DNA of 6,050 nucleotides from Syntrophomonadaceae bacterium (lineage in GTDB: Bacteria > Bacillota > Dethiobacteria > DTU022). The position numbers and the translations under genes are program-made. The DNA is taken from assembly GCA_007119335.1 (NCBI GenBank), contig SKPU01000009.1, positions 1 to 6,050 on the forward strand, in the 5' to 3' direction. Every line of letters begins with the position of its first letter. Positions within the stretch are counted from its first letter, which is position 1. The notes under the pieces are model-generated. The model saw only the letters and a program-made list of their open reading frames with translations. It did not search any database and was not told the origin of the DNA. This document shows positions 1 through 5,512 of this stretch, piece after piece.

Positions 1-924
1 CCAGAAGTCTCGGCCGGACGGGGCAATATTGCCCCGGTTACTCTTAACCTGCCCCGTATCGCTTTAGAATGCCGCGGCCAGGAGGATCTATTTTTTGTTC
101 AGCTTGATCGCCTGATGCGCAGCGGAGCAAAACAACTGCTGCACCGCTTTGAAGTGCTTTCCAGGTTGAGGGTGCGCGATCTGCCTTTCCTGATGGGTCA
201 GAAGCTTTATCTTGATGCAGATCAACTAGGACCCGACGATTCTATCAGAGAAGTTATGAAGCACGGAACTTTGGCCATCGGTTTTATCGGACTGGCTGAA
301 ACAGTTCACCTGTTGATTGGCAAGCATCATGGAGAAGACAAGGAAGCCCACGATCTGGGATTGAAAATAGTAGAGCGCATGCGACGGCGCACTGACAGTT
401 ATAGTGACGAATATGACCTTAACTTTGTGCTGGTCGCTACACCGGCGGAAGGATTGGCCGGAAGATTTGTAGTCATGGATCGTGAGCGATATGGATCAAT
501 ACCGGGAGTTACTGACAAAGACTTTTATACCAACTCATTCCATGTTCCGGTTAACTATGCCATGTCGGTTTCGGATAAAATTGCTGCCGAAGGAAGTTTT
601 CACAAATACTGCAATGCCGGGCATATTACTTATACAGAACTAGAAGCTCCTCCGGTGCATAACCTTGAAGCTGTGGACCGGATTGTCAGGCAAATGGCTG
701 CCTCTGATGTCGGTTACGGCGGGATAAACTATCCTCTCGATGAATGTAAAATCTGTGCGCACAGCGGTGTATTTAATGATGTCTGTCCGCAGTGTGGCAA
801 TCCTGAAATCAGGCATATTCGCCGGATCACCGGTTATCTTTCTACTGATGAAAGGTTTAATGAAGCAAAATTGAGTGAACTGAAGGCCAGGCGGGTCCAT
901 TTTGTTCCCCGTGATAAAGGATGA
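1..924 (+). CDS. nrdD: Anaerobic (class III) ribonucleoside-triphosphate reductase, C-terminal part (5' end outside window)
   Basis: This is the large subunit of the oxygen-sensitive reductase that makes dNTPs from NTPs using a glycyl radical. The frame is open from base 1 and gives 307 codons, roughly the C-terminal 40-50% of a family whose members are usually 600-780 residues. It begins with the family signature GRGNIAPVTLNLPRIAL at codons 7-23. It continues with GFIGLAE, TPAEGLAGRF and YCNAGHITYTEL, all typical of NrdD. Near the end, Cys codons 249, 252, 262 and 265 form the CxxC...CxxC zinc site. They are followed by RRITGYLS, whose Gly (codon 278, bases 832-834) aligns with the radical glycine of E. 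coli NrdD (Gly681). The ATG at 115 is internal, not a start. The stop overlaps the nrdG start. The N-terminal ATP-cone and the first active-site cysteine are outside the window, so completeness and subtype cannot be judged. Confidence 0.96.
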   Translation, partial: PEVSAGRGNIAPVTLNLPRIALECRGQEDLFFVQLDRLMRSGAKQLLHRFEVLSRLRVRDLPFLMGQKLYLDADQLGPDDSIREVMKHGTLAIGFIGLAETVHLLIGKHHGEDKEAHDLGLKIVERMRRRTDSYSDEYDLNFVLVATPAEGLAGRFVVMDRERYGSIPGVTDKDFYTNSFHVPVNYAMSVSDKIAAEGSFHKYCNAGHITYTELEAPPVHNLEAVDRIVRQMAASDVGYGGINYPLDECKICAHSGVFNDVCPQCGNPEIRHIRRITGYLSTDERFNEAKLSELKARRVHFVPRDKG

Positions 925-1472
925 AATTAAGACTGGCCGGTTTGCAGCAAGATAGTATTGTTGATGGTCCGGGAATTCGCTTTTCAATCTATGTCCAGGG
1001 CTGCCCGCACCACTGTGCGGGATGTCATAACCCGGAAACCCACGACCCACTTAGCGGTTATGAGATTAATGTTTCAGAGCTTCTAGAAATTATTGAGCAA
1101 AGCTCTGGGATCGACGGAATAACAATATCAGGCGGAGAGCCTTTTGAACAAGCCGCTTCCCTTGCTGCGCTTGTATTTGAAGTATTAAAAAGAGAACTTA
1201 ACCTGGTTATATACAGTGGTTTCACTTTTGAAGAGCTTATCCAAAAAAGTTTCGCTGATCAGAATGTGCGCTACTTGCTGCAGGCAGGGTGGCTTTTGAT
1301 AGATGGACCATTTAAAGTTAATGAACAGGATTATAACCTACCTTTCCGGGGTTCCCGGAATCAACGCCTGGTTGATCTGCCCCGCTCTCTTGCTCTTAAC
1401 GAAGCTGTGGAATGGTCCAGTGAAATGAACCGGGCGGTAAAACCGCCAGGCCGGGGCAGTAAAACCGGTTGA
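921..1472 (+). CDS. nrdG: Anaerobic ribonucleoside-triphosphate reductase activating protein (radical SAM)
   Basis: NrdG is the cytosolic radical-SAM activase that uses a [4Fe-4S] cluster and S-adenosylmethionine to install the glycyl radical on NrdD. The 183-residue protein has the CX3CX2C cluster motif at Cys28, Cys32 and Cys35 (CPHHCAGC). Before it is IVDGPGIRFSIYVQGC, typical of glycyl-radical activases, and the GGEP SAM-binding motif is at residues 71-74. DGPF near residue 130 and the RGSRNQR stretch are also usual in NrdG. Length is slightly above the common 155-180 because of a polar tail (about residues 168-183). The ATG overlaps the nrdD stop as ATGA and only a weak AAAGG abuts it, so translation is probably coupled to nrdD. 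The next gene starts 34 bp downstream. Confidence 0.96.
   Translation: MKLRLAGLQQDSIVDGPGIRFSIYVQGCPHHCAGCHNPETHDPLSGYEINVSELLEIIEQSSGIDGITISGGEPFEQAASLAALVFEVLKRELNLVIYSGFTFEELIQKSFADQNVRYLLQAGWLLIDGPFKVNEQDYNLPFRGSRNQRLVDLPRSLALNEAVEWSSEMNRAVKPPGRGSKTG
1433..1447 (+). repeat. Perfect short inverted repeat (hairpin) at the 3' end of nrdG
   Basis: GGCGGT-AAA-ACCGCC forms a 6-bp GC-rich stem with a 3-base loop inside the last codons of nrdG. It is nested within a weaker pairing of AACCG (1428-1432) with CGGTT (1466-1470) that reaches the stop codon. A near-copy of the core, GCAGTAAAACCG, follows at 1456-1467 (11 of 12 bases match 1434-1445). No T run follows, so it is not a canonical intrinsic terminator. 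Any role in mRNA stability or polarity is inference. Confidence 0.4.
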
Positions 1473-1493
1473 TGATAAAAGAGACTGCCTGTC

Positions 1494-1500
1494 GGGGAGG
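1494..1500 (+). promoter_or_regulatory. Ribosome binding site of ylmD (fixes a TTG start)
   Basis: GGGGAGG lies 6 bases before TTG at 1507. No ATG or GTG is suitably placed, so this site decides the start. Confidence 0.75.
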
Positions 1501-1506
1501 TCATCA

Positions 1507-2349
1507 TTGCCTGATCTAAAGAATAATAGCTTCAAGCTTTATAAAAAAGGAGATCTGGCCTACCTGCAGGCGCCTTTTTTAGCTGAAAACGGATATGTTG
1601 AACATGGGTTTTCAACACGGCAGGGCGGGTGCAGCAATGGCTCTTTTATTTCACTGAATACCGGGTTTCACACCGGTGACGATCAAGCTAATGTGCTTGA
1701 AAACAGGCGCCGCTTTTTTGAGCTTTTTAATTGCGATTACCGATCAATCGTTTCGGCTGTTCAGGTCCATGGGACAGATCTCCATGTTTTTTATAGATCT
1801 GATAGCGGTGAAGGCGCCCTGCCGGAAAATGCCCGCCGTCATTGTGATGCCTTGATTACTGAAGAACCACACCTAGCGCTGACCGCATTTTCTGCAGATT
1901 GCCAGCTGATCTATTTTGCAGCAAAACAAGACAGTCCTCTTGTGGCGTTAGCTCATGCCGGATGGCGGGGCACGTTAGGTGATATCGGCGGCAAGGTAAT
2001 CCGTTTTCTGAAGAGTAATTATGGGGTGGATTCCAGTCAGTTATTAGCCGGTTTAAGTCCGGCTGTCTGTAAACATTGTTATATCATAGCTGATCGGGTG
2101 GCCGAACAGTTTAAGTCCAAGGGTTGGGATAGTCCGCCCTATCTTGAGACTGCTGAAGGATCCGGAGGATGGGGACTCGATCTGACTTCGATAAATACCA
2201 GGCAGCTAATGCGGGCAGGAGTAAAATCAGAAAATATCACGGCTAATCAGTGGTGTACATCCTGTCACCCGGACTTGTTTTATTCGTACCGCCGGGACAA
2301 AGGGCTAACCGGCAGGATGCTTGGTTTTATCGCGATAAGCAAAACTTAA
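1507..2349 (+). CDS. pgeF: Peptidoglycan editing factor / purine nucleoside phosphorylase, YfiH-LACC1 family (YlmD)
   Basis: This is a cytosolic enzyme of the DUF152/COG1496 family, formerly called polyphenol oxidase or laccase. Characterised members phosphorolyse purine nucleosides and some deaminate adenosine. The E. coli homologue YfiH/PgeF affects fidelity of peptidoglycan precursor synthesis. The 280 residues match the usual length. Visible motifs are HGFSTRQGGCSNGSFISLN (about 33-51), QVHGTDLH with His88, FSADCQLIYF with Cys132, and ALAHAGWRGT with His150, giving the conserved His-Cys-His metal site. LSPAVCKHCYII follows as the later Cys-rich motif. Translation begins at TTG with a strong ribosome binding site. 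It heads the ylm block, 34 bp after nrdG, and is the B. subtilis ylmD counterpart. The family call is firm. The substrate in this organism is inferred. Confidence 0.93.
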   Translation: MPDLKNNSFKLYKKGDLAYLQAPFLAENGYVEHGFSTRQGGCSNGSFISLNTGFHTGDDQANVLENRRRFFELFNCDYRSIVSAVQVHGTDLHVFYRSDSGEGALPENARRHCDALITEEPHLALTAFSADCQLIYFAAKQDSPLVALAHAGWRGTLGDIGGKVIRFLKSNYGVDSSQLLAGLSPAVCKHCYIIADRVAEQFKSKGWDSPPYLETAEGSGGWGLDLTSINTRQLMRAGVKSENITANQWCTSCHPDLFYSYRRDKGLTGRMLGFIAISKT

Positions 2350-2362
2350 CCAGCAAATGATC

Positions 2363-2368
2363 AGGGGG
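2363..2368 (+). promoter_or_regulatory. Ribosome binding site favouring a TTG start at 2378
   Basis: AGGGGG lies 9 bases before TTG 2378. The in-frame ATG at 2357 has no purine-rich site before it (AACCAGCAA). The site would fall inside the gene if ATG 2357 were used. Confidence 0.5.
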
Positions 2369-2377
2369 CAGAACCGG

Positions 2378-3490
2378 TTGAATGAAAAGCGCAAAAAACA
2401 GGCTAAACAGCGTTTTAAGGTTTTACCAGGAGAAGGCCGGCGGTTTAGCTTAACTCATTTGAAGCAGGCTTTTATTTATTATGTGTTATTACTGCTGGCG
2501 CTGGTAATAGTGGTTCAAGTTGGTTACCACTGGTTAGGGGATCAATTTCTAACCTGGCGCCTGCAGATGGTCACTGCAGAAGAAGGGATTATGGAGCAGG
2601 AGCAAGCGGTATCCGGCCTGATAACTCGTCAGGAGGAATTAATTAAAGCTCCTGATCATGGAAAAATATTAGAATTAGCAGCGCCGGGTGAACGAATTCC
2701 CGTCGATAAAGAACTGGTTACACTGGGAGTTCTGTCCAGTTCTGAGATAAATGCTTTGCGTAACAGCGACCAGGATAACGATGAGGAAAATGACGATCAA
2801 AACGAGCAGACCAATAATCAGGAGGCTTCTGCTTATGCTTCAAATAATCAGATGAGCTTTGAAAATAAAAAAACCAAAAAAAGCGAAACTGCGGGATTGT
2901 TGTCAAATCATCTGGACGGCTTAGAAATTTACAGCGGGGCTTATTACATGTCAGAAGAAGAATACTTGGAACAAAAGCCGGAAGCATTTACCTATCAAGA
3001 AAATAGCCTGGTTGAGAGGGGAGAGCCAATCCTTAAAATTGTTAACAACTGGCAGTGGTATTTTAATGTAATTATGCCTTTGCACCCGGGGCGTGAAGTA
3101 GCTGAACAGGAGACTGTCGATATTGAATTTAATTTTGCGCCTGGAGAAGTAGCTAAGGCTGACCTTGATGAGTCTGAAATTGATGAAGACAAAAGGGAAG
3201 TTCGCTTAACTTACAGGATAGAAAAGCAAATCCAGGATTTTGAAAAGGTGCGCTGGGCAGAAGCTTCTTTACTGTACTCCAGGCATAGGGGTATAATAAT
3301 TCCTGAGCAGGCTGTTATTGAAAAGGACGGCACAACCGGCGTTTATTTGAACCAGGCTGGAAGAGTCGTTTTTCAACCGGTATATATTGTCAACAATCAG
3401 GACGAAAAGGTTATGATTGAAGGGATAGAACCAAACAGCATGGTTATTACCCGTCCCGATCTGGTCGAGGAAGGCCAGCGTTTAAACTAA
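2378..3490 (+). CDS. HlyD-like membrane-anchored protein of the ylm cluster (barrel-sandwich / membrane-fusion-protein fold)
   Basis: Function unknown. It resembles proteins annotated as HlyD family periplasmic adaptor in Clostridia. Numbered from TTG 2378 (370 residues): a basic N-terminus (about 1-30), one transmembrane helix (about 32-50, Leu/Val/Ile-rich), and the first half of a lipoyl-like domain (about 70-118, with KAPDHGKILEL). An Asp/Glu/Asn/Gln-rich low-complexity linker follows (about 129-170). The second lipoyl half (about 171-230) includes AGLLSNHLDGLE and ERGEPILKIVNNWQWYF. A beta-rich C-terminal part contains RGIIIPEQAVIEKDGTTGVY, typical of membrane-fusion proteins. The long helical hairpin of classical HlyD is absent, and no transporter gene adjoins. 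A single-pass, N-in protein with an exported C-terminal part is inferred. I prefer TTG 2378 because of its ribosome binding site. ATG 2357 would add seven residues. It sits between ylmD and ylmE, where B. subtilis has no such gene. Confidence 0.82.
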   Translation: MNEKRKKQAKQRFKVLPGEGRRFSLTHLKQAFIYYVLLLLALVIVVQVGYHWLGDQFLTWRLQMVTAEEGIMEQEQAVSGLITRQEELIKAPDHGKILELAAPGERIPVDKELVTLGVLSSSEINALRNSDQDNDEENDDQNEQTNNQEASAYASNNQMSFENKKTKKSETAGLLSNHLDGLEIYSGAYYMSEEEYLEQKPEAFTYQENSLVERGEPILKIVNNWQWYFNVIMPLHPGREVAEQETVDIEFNFAPGEVAKADLDESEIDEDKREVRLTYRIEKQIQDFEKVRWAEASLLYSRHRGIIIPEQAVIEKDGTTGVYLNQAGRVVFQPVYIVNNQDEKVMIEGIEPNSMVITRPDLVEEGQRLN

Positions 3491-3492
3491 AC

Positions 3493-3499
3493 AGGGGGG
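3493..3499 (+). promoter_or_regulatory. Ribosome binding site of ylmE (fixes a GTG start)
   Basis: AGGGGGG lies about 10 bases before GTG 3510. The resulting N-terminus MLTENYKRVLETI matches the expected first helix of the YggS family. Confidence 0.7.
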
Positions 3500-3509
3500 A
3501 ACGGTCCTC

Positions 3510-4187
3510 GTGCTGACTGAAAACTATAAAAGGGTCCTCGAAACTATAAATGAAGCCTGCCGGCGCTGCGGCCGCAGTCCGGAAGAGGTTACATTGATCG
3601 CGGTTACCAAGATGGCTGATCTTGAAGATCTTAAGCAGGCTGCCGCCCTCGGCATCAATGATTTTGGAGCGAACAGGGTCCAGGATGCGGCCAGTCAAAT
3701 AGCTGTTCTGCCCCGAACCCGGTGGCATTTTATCGGGCATTTACAAACAAACAAAGTTAAAGATGTCCTCCCTATTTATAGGTCAATTCAAACCCTTGAT
3801 CGTCATTCTCTTGCCAAAATGCTGCAGCGCTGCGCAGAAAGATTTGAGAGGGCAGCTGAAGTGTTAATCCAGGTCAATATATCAGGTGAAAAGAGCAAAT
3901 ATGGCCTTGCTCCGGAAGATTTACCGGGATTTTTAAAAGAGATAAGCTGTTTTGATCGTATTAAGGTCCGCGGTTTAATGACTATAGCTCCTTTTTTTGA
4001 CGATGCTGAAGCAGTGCGGCCTTACTTTAAAAAGCTGCGCCAGCTGCGAGATCGGAATGCAAAACCAGGTGTTGAACTGCCCGAGCTATCGATGGGAATG
4101 ACCAATGATTACGGGGTGGCCATTGAGGAAGGCGCGACTATAGTTCGCATTGGCAGCGCCCTGTTTGATAGAGCCGCCGATAGTTAA
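3510..4187 (+). CDS. ylmE: YggS/PLPBP-family pyridoxal-5'-phosphate-binding protein (YlmE)
   Basis: This is a cytosolic single-domain TIM-barrel PLP protein that balances free PLP and amino-acid or keto-acid pools. The family has no established catalytic reaction. At 225 residues it is full length. PLP lysine is Lys34 in LIAVTKM. Other family motifs are WHFIGHLQTNKVK, IQTLDRHSLA, VLIQVNISGEKSKYGL and VRGLMTIAPF. The C-terminal phosphate-binding segment is LSMGMTNDY followed by IVRIGSALFDRA. One oddity is that the usual FGENxVQE reads FGANRVQD (residues 52-59), with Ala in place of the conserved Glu. The gene starts at GTG, 19 bp after the HlyD-like gene. In B. subtilis ylmE is followed by sepF. 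Here ylmG follows after 103 bp. Confidence 0.95.
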   Translation: MLTENYKRVLETINEACRRCGRSPEEVTLIAVTKMADLEDLKQAAALGINDFGANRVQDAASQIAVLPRTRWHFIGHLQTNKVKDVLPIYRSIQTLDRHSLAKMLQRCAERFERAAEVLIQVNISGEKSKYGLAPEDLPGFLKEISCFDRIKVRGLMTIAPFFDDAEAVRPYFKKLRQLRDRNAKPGVELPELSMGMTNDYGVAIEEGATIVRIGSALFDRAADS

Positions 4188-4290
4188 GGGCAGCCTTGAT
4201 AAGGTTTAAGGTTACAGAATAGCAGGCTGAAAATAATTGTTCCTTGATTAAAACGCAGAAAACTATAACTTTGAAAGCAGGTGGACAAAA
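4188..4290 (+). other. Intergenic gap where sepF is expected
   Basis: These 103 bp hold no coding signal. They contain a small CCTT-GAT-AAGG hairpin (4194-4204) and a spaced inverted repeat CAGCCT (4191-4196) / AGGCTG (4224-4229), neither followed by a T run. An AT-rich stretch with TATAAC (4264-4269) precedes the ylmG ribosome binding site AGGTGG (4279-4284). No -35 box at the proper distance pairs convincingly with TATAAC. No recognisable sepF remnant is visible. Confidence 0.5.
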
Positions 4291-4593
4291 ATGAACATAT
4301 TAGCAGAAGGGTTACTTATATTTTTTCAAGTCTACTACTTTATACTTTTGGGAAGGATAATCATGTCCTTTGTTATGATGAGCTCTGGCGGAGGAATGGG
4401 CTCCGGTGGCAATAAAACAGTTGCATCTATCTACCGGGTGTTGTATGGTTTGACTGAACCTCTGCTGGCACCGCTGCGGAGTGTACTTCCGTCCGTGAGG
4501 ATGGGGATGGGGTCCCTGGATCTTTCCCCTATTGTATTGTTAATTCTTTTAAGGATGTTGCAGCAAATTATTATCCAAAACATCAGGTTTTAG
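4291..4593 (+). CDS. ylmG: YggT-family small integral membrane protein (YlmG)
   Basis: A 100-residue protein with two hydrophobic segments: about residues 4-30 (ILAEGLLIFFQVYYFILLG) and about 76-95 (LSPIVLLILLRMLQQIII). They flank a loop holding the family signature LTEPLLAPLRSVLPS. DLSPIV at the start of the second helix is also diagnostic. Homologues are linked to division-site or osmotic-stress functions and, in plastids, to nucleoid distribution, but the biochemical role is not known. The loop after helix 1 is unusually Gly/Met-rich (SSGGGMGSGGNK, about 31-42) where shorter homologues go quickly to the conserved part. The ATG has AGGTGG 6 bases upstream. ylmH starts 17 bp after the stop. 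Confidence 0.92.
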   Translation: MNILAEGLLIFFQVYYFILLGRIIMSFVMMSSGGGMGSGGNKTVASIYRVLYGLTEPLLAPLRSVLPSVRMGMGSLDLSPIVLLILLRMLQQIIIQNIRF

Positions 4594-4597
4594 AAGC

Positions 4598-4603
4598 AGG
4601 AGG
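4598..4603 (+). promoter_or_regulatory. Ribosome binding site of ylmH
   Basis: A consensus AGGAGG lies 7 bases before ATG 4611 in the 17-bp gap after ylmG, supporting co-transcription and independent strong initiation. Confidence 0.75.
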
Positions 4604-4610
4604 CTGATAA

Positions 4611-5378
4611 ATGAGTTCGGAATCTCCCCTATCAGAAGCAGAAAAACAGTGGTTGGAACATTTTACACGCAAGTTGGATGAAGTAGAAGGAAACAAGACA
4701 TACAGCACTGCCTTTTTAGATCCACGTCAACTTGAACTTGCCGAGTCAGCCCTGCGAAAAAGAGAAAACCTGTCTTACACAGTATATGGAGGCTATTCAC
4801 AGGCGGAGAGAAACGCTCTTTATATTTTTCCCACCCAGCATACAGGAGTGCTTCCTCCGGTTACTGCGATAAAAGCGGAGTGGTCCGGCGGTGAAGATAA
4901 AGTTGGGCACCGGGACTTGTTGGGAGCTGTTCTGGCCCTTGGGTTGCGCCGCGATCAGATCGGAGACATTGTTACGCTGGAAGAAGGTTTAGCGGCAATC
5001 ATGGTTCTTGAATCAAAAGCTGATTATATATGCACAAACCTTATAAATGTTGGCCATATGCCGGTAGACTGTACCATAACTGAACCCAATCAGCTGCCGC
5101 TGGCTAAAGAGCGCGGCAAAGAAATACAGGGTACCGTGGCAAGTTTGCGGGTGGATTCCGTTTTATCACTTGGTTTTGGGACTTCCAGATCTAAGGTTGT
5201 CCGCCTGATCAAAGGAGGGTTGGTTATAGTAAACTGGCGCCTCATTGACTCGCCGTCTTTACAGTTAAGTGAAGGTGACCACATTACTCTGAAGGGTAAA
5301 GGACGCCTCTTTATTCATTCTGTAGAGGGGGAAACCCGTAAAGGGAGAATACGCCTGAAATTAAAAAAATATAGTTAA
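4611..5378 (+). CDS. ylmH: S4-domain RNA-binding protein YlmH
   Basis: This is a cytosolic RNA-binding protein of the YlmH family. The B. subtilis homologue has been linked to ribosome-associated quality control on the 50S subunit. The gene is conserved next to divIVA. At 255 residues it is the usual length. The N-terminal region (about 1-90) fits the small domain of the family, including FLDPRQLELAE and YTVYGGYSQAERNALYIFP. The central domain (about 91-175) includes HRDLLGAVLALGLRRDQIGD, a hallmark of the family. The C-terminal S4 fold (about 179-238) contains LRVDSVLSLGFGTSRSKVV, the GLVIVNW strand and LSEGDHITLKGKGR. The start is fixed by AGGAGG 7 bases upstream. It is followed by a 134-bp gap before divIVA. 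Confidence 0.94.
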   Translation: MSSESPLSEAEKQWLEHFTRKLDEVEGNKTYSTAFLDPRQLELAESALRKRENLSYTVYGGYSQAERNALYIFPTQHTGVLPPVTAIKAEWSGGEDKVGHRDLLGAVLALGLRRDQIGDIVTLEEGLAAIMVLESKADYICTNLINVGHMPVDCTITEPNQLPLAKERGKEIQGTVASLRVDSVLSLGFGTSRSKVVRLIKGGLVIVNWRLIDSPSLQLSEGDHITLKGKGRLFIHSVEGETRKGRIRLKLKKYS

Positions 5379-5512
5379 ACCGGCAGGAGAAGCAGACCTA
5401 TTGTCGAAATTACCATATATTGAAATATGAGAGAAGTCTAAGTTTTTTGATATGCCTTTTGCGGCGGAAAAGTTAGATTGTTTCTGTAAAATTTAATTGG
5501 GGAGGACTATAA
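5379..5512 (+). other. Intergenic leader before divIVA
   Basis: This 134-bp AT-rich gap is the longest in the window. It includes a 16-base CATAT...ATATG inverted repeat (5414-5429) and a CTTTT...AAAAG pairing around GCGGCGG (about 5456-5472). A TAAAAT box at 5487-5492 lies just before the divIVA ribosome binding site, but no good -35 box stands 16-18 bases upstream. A private divIVA promoter or a leader element is possible but not shown. There is no T-tailed GC hairpin to end the upstream transcript. Confidence 0.35.
5499..5505 (+). promoter_or_regulatory. Ribosome binding site of divIVA
   Basis: GGGGAGG stands 7 bases before ATG 5513 and fixes the start, giving the expected DivIVA N-terminus. 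Confidence 0.8.

Noticed and set aside
640..1050. Reverse-strand open frame of 136 codons across the nrdD/nrdG junction
   Set aside because: It is antisense to two well-recognised genes, has no recognisable motif and no plausible role. Other reverse frames (1338-1535, 2718-2987, 2995-3192, 3447-3740, 5090-5284) are rejected for the same reason.
1433..1472. Possible intrinsic terminator after nrdG
   Set aside because: The hairpin is strong for its size but lies inside the coding region and is not followed by a T run.
4244..4269. Possible promoter before ylmG: TTGATT and TATAAC
   Set aside because: The spacer is only 14 bases. Alternative -35 candidates (TTGTTC, TTCCTT) match poorly or are badly spaced.
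5401..5430. Nine-codon TTG-initiated open frame (LSKLPYIEI) in the divIVA leader
   Set aside because: It is very short, its GGAG-like sequence is about 11 bases away, and no leader-peptide pattern or linked attenuator is evident.
5456..5472. CTTTT...AAAAG pairing as a terminator or riboswitch piece
   Set aside because: It is only 5 A/T-rich base pairs with a 7-base loop, no T tail and no recognised riboswitch core.
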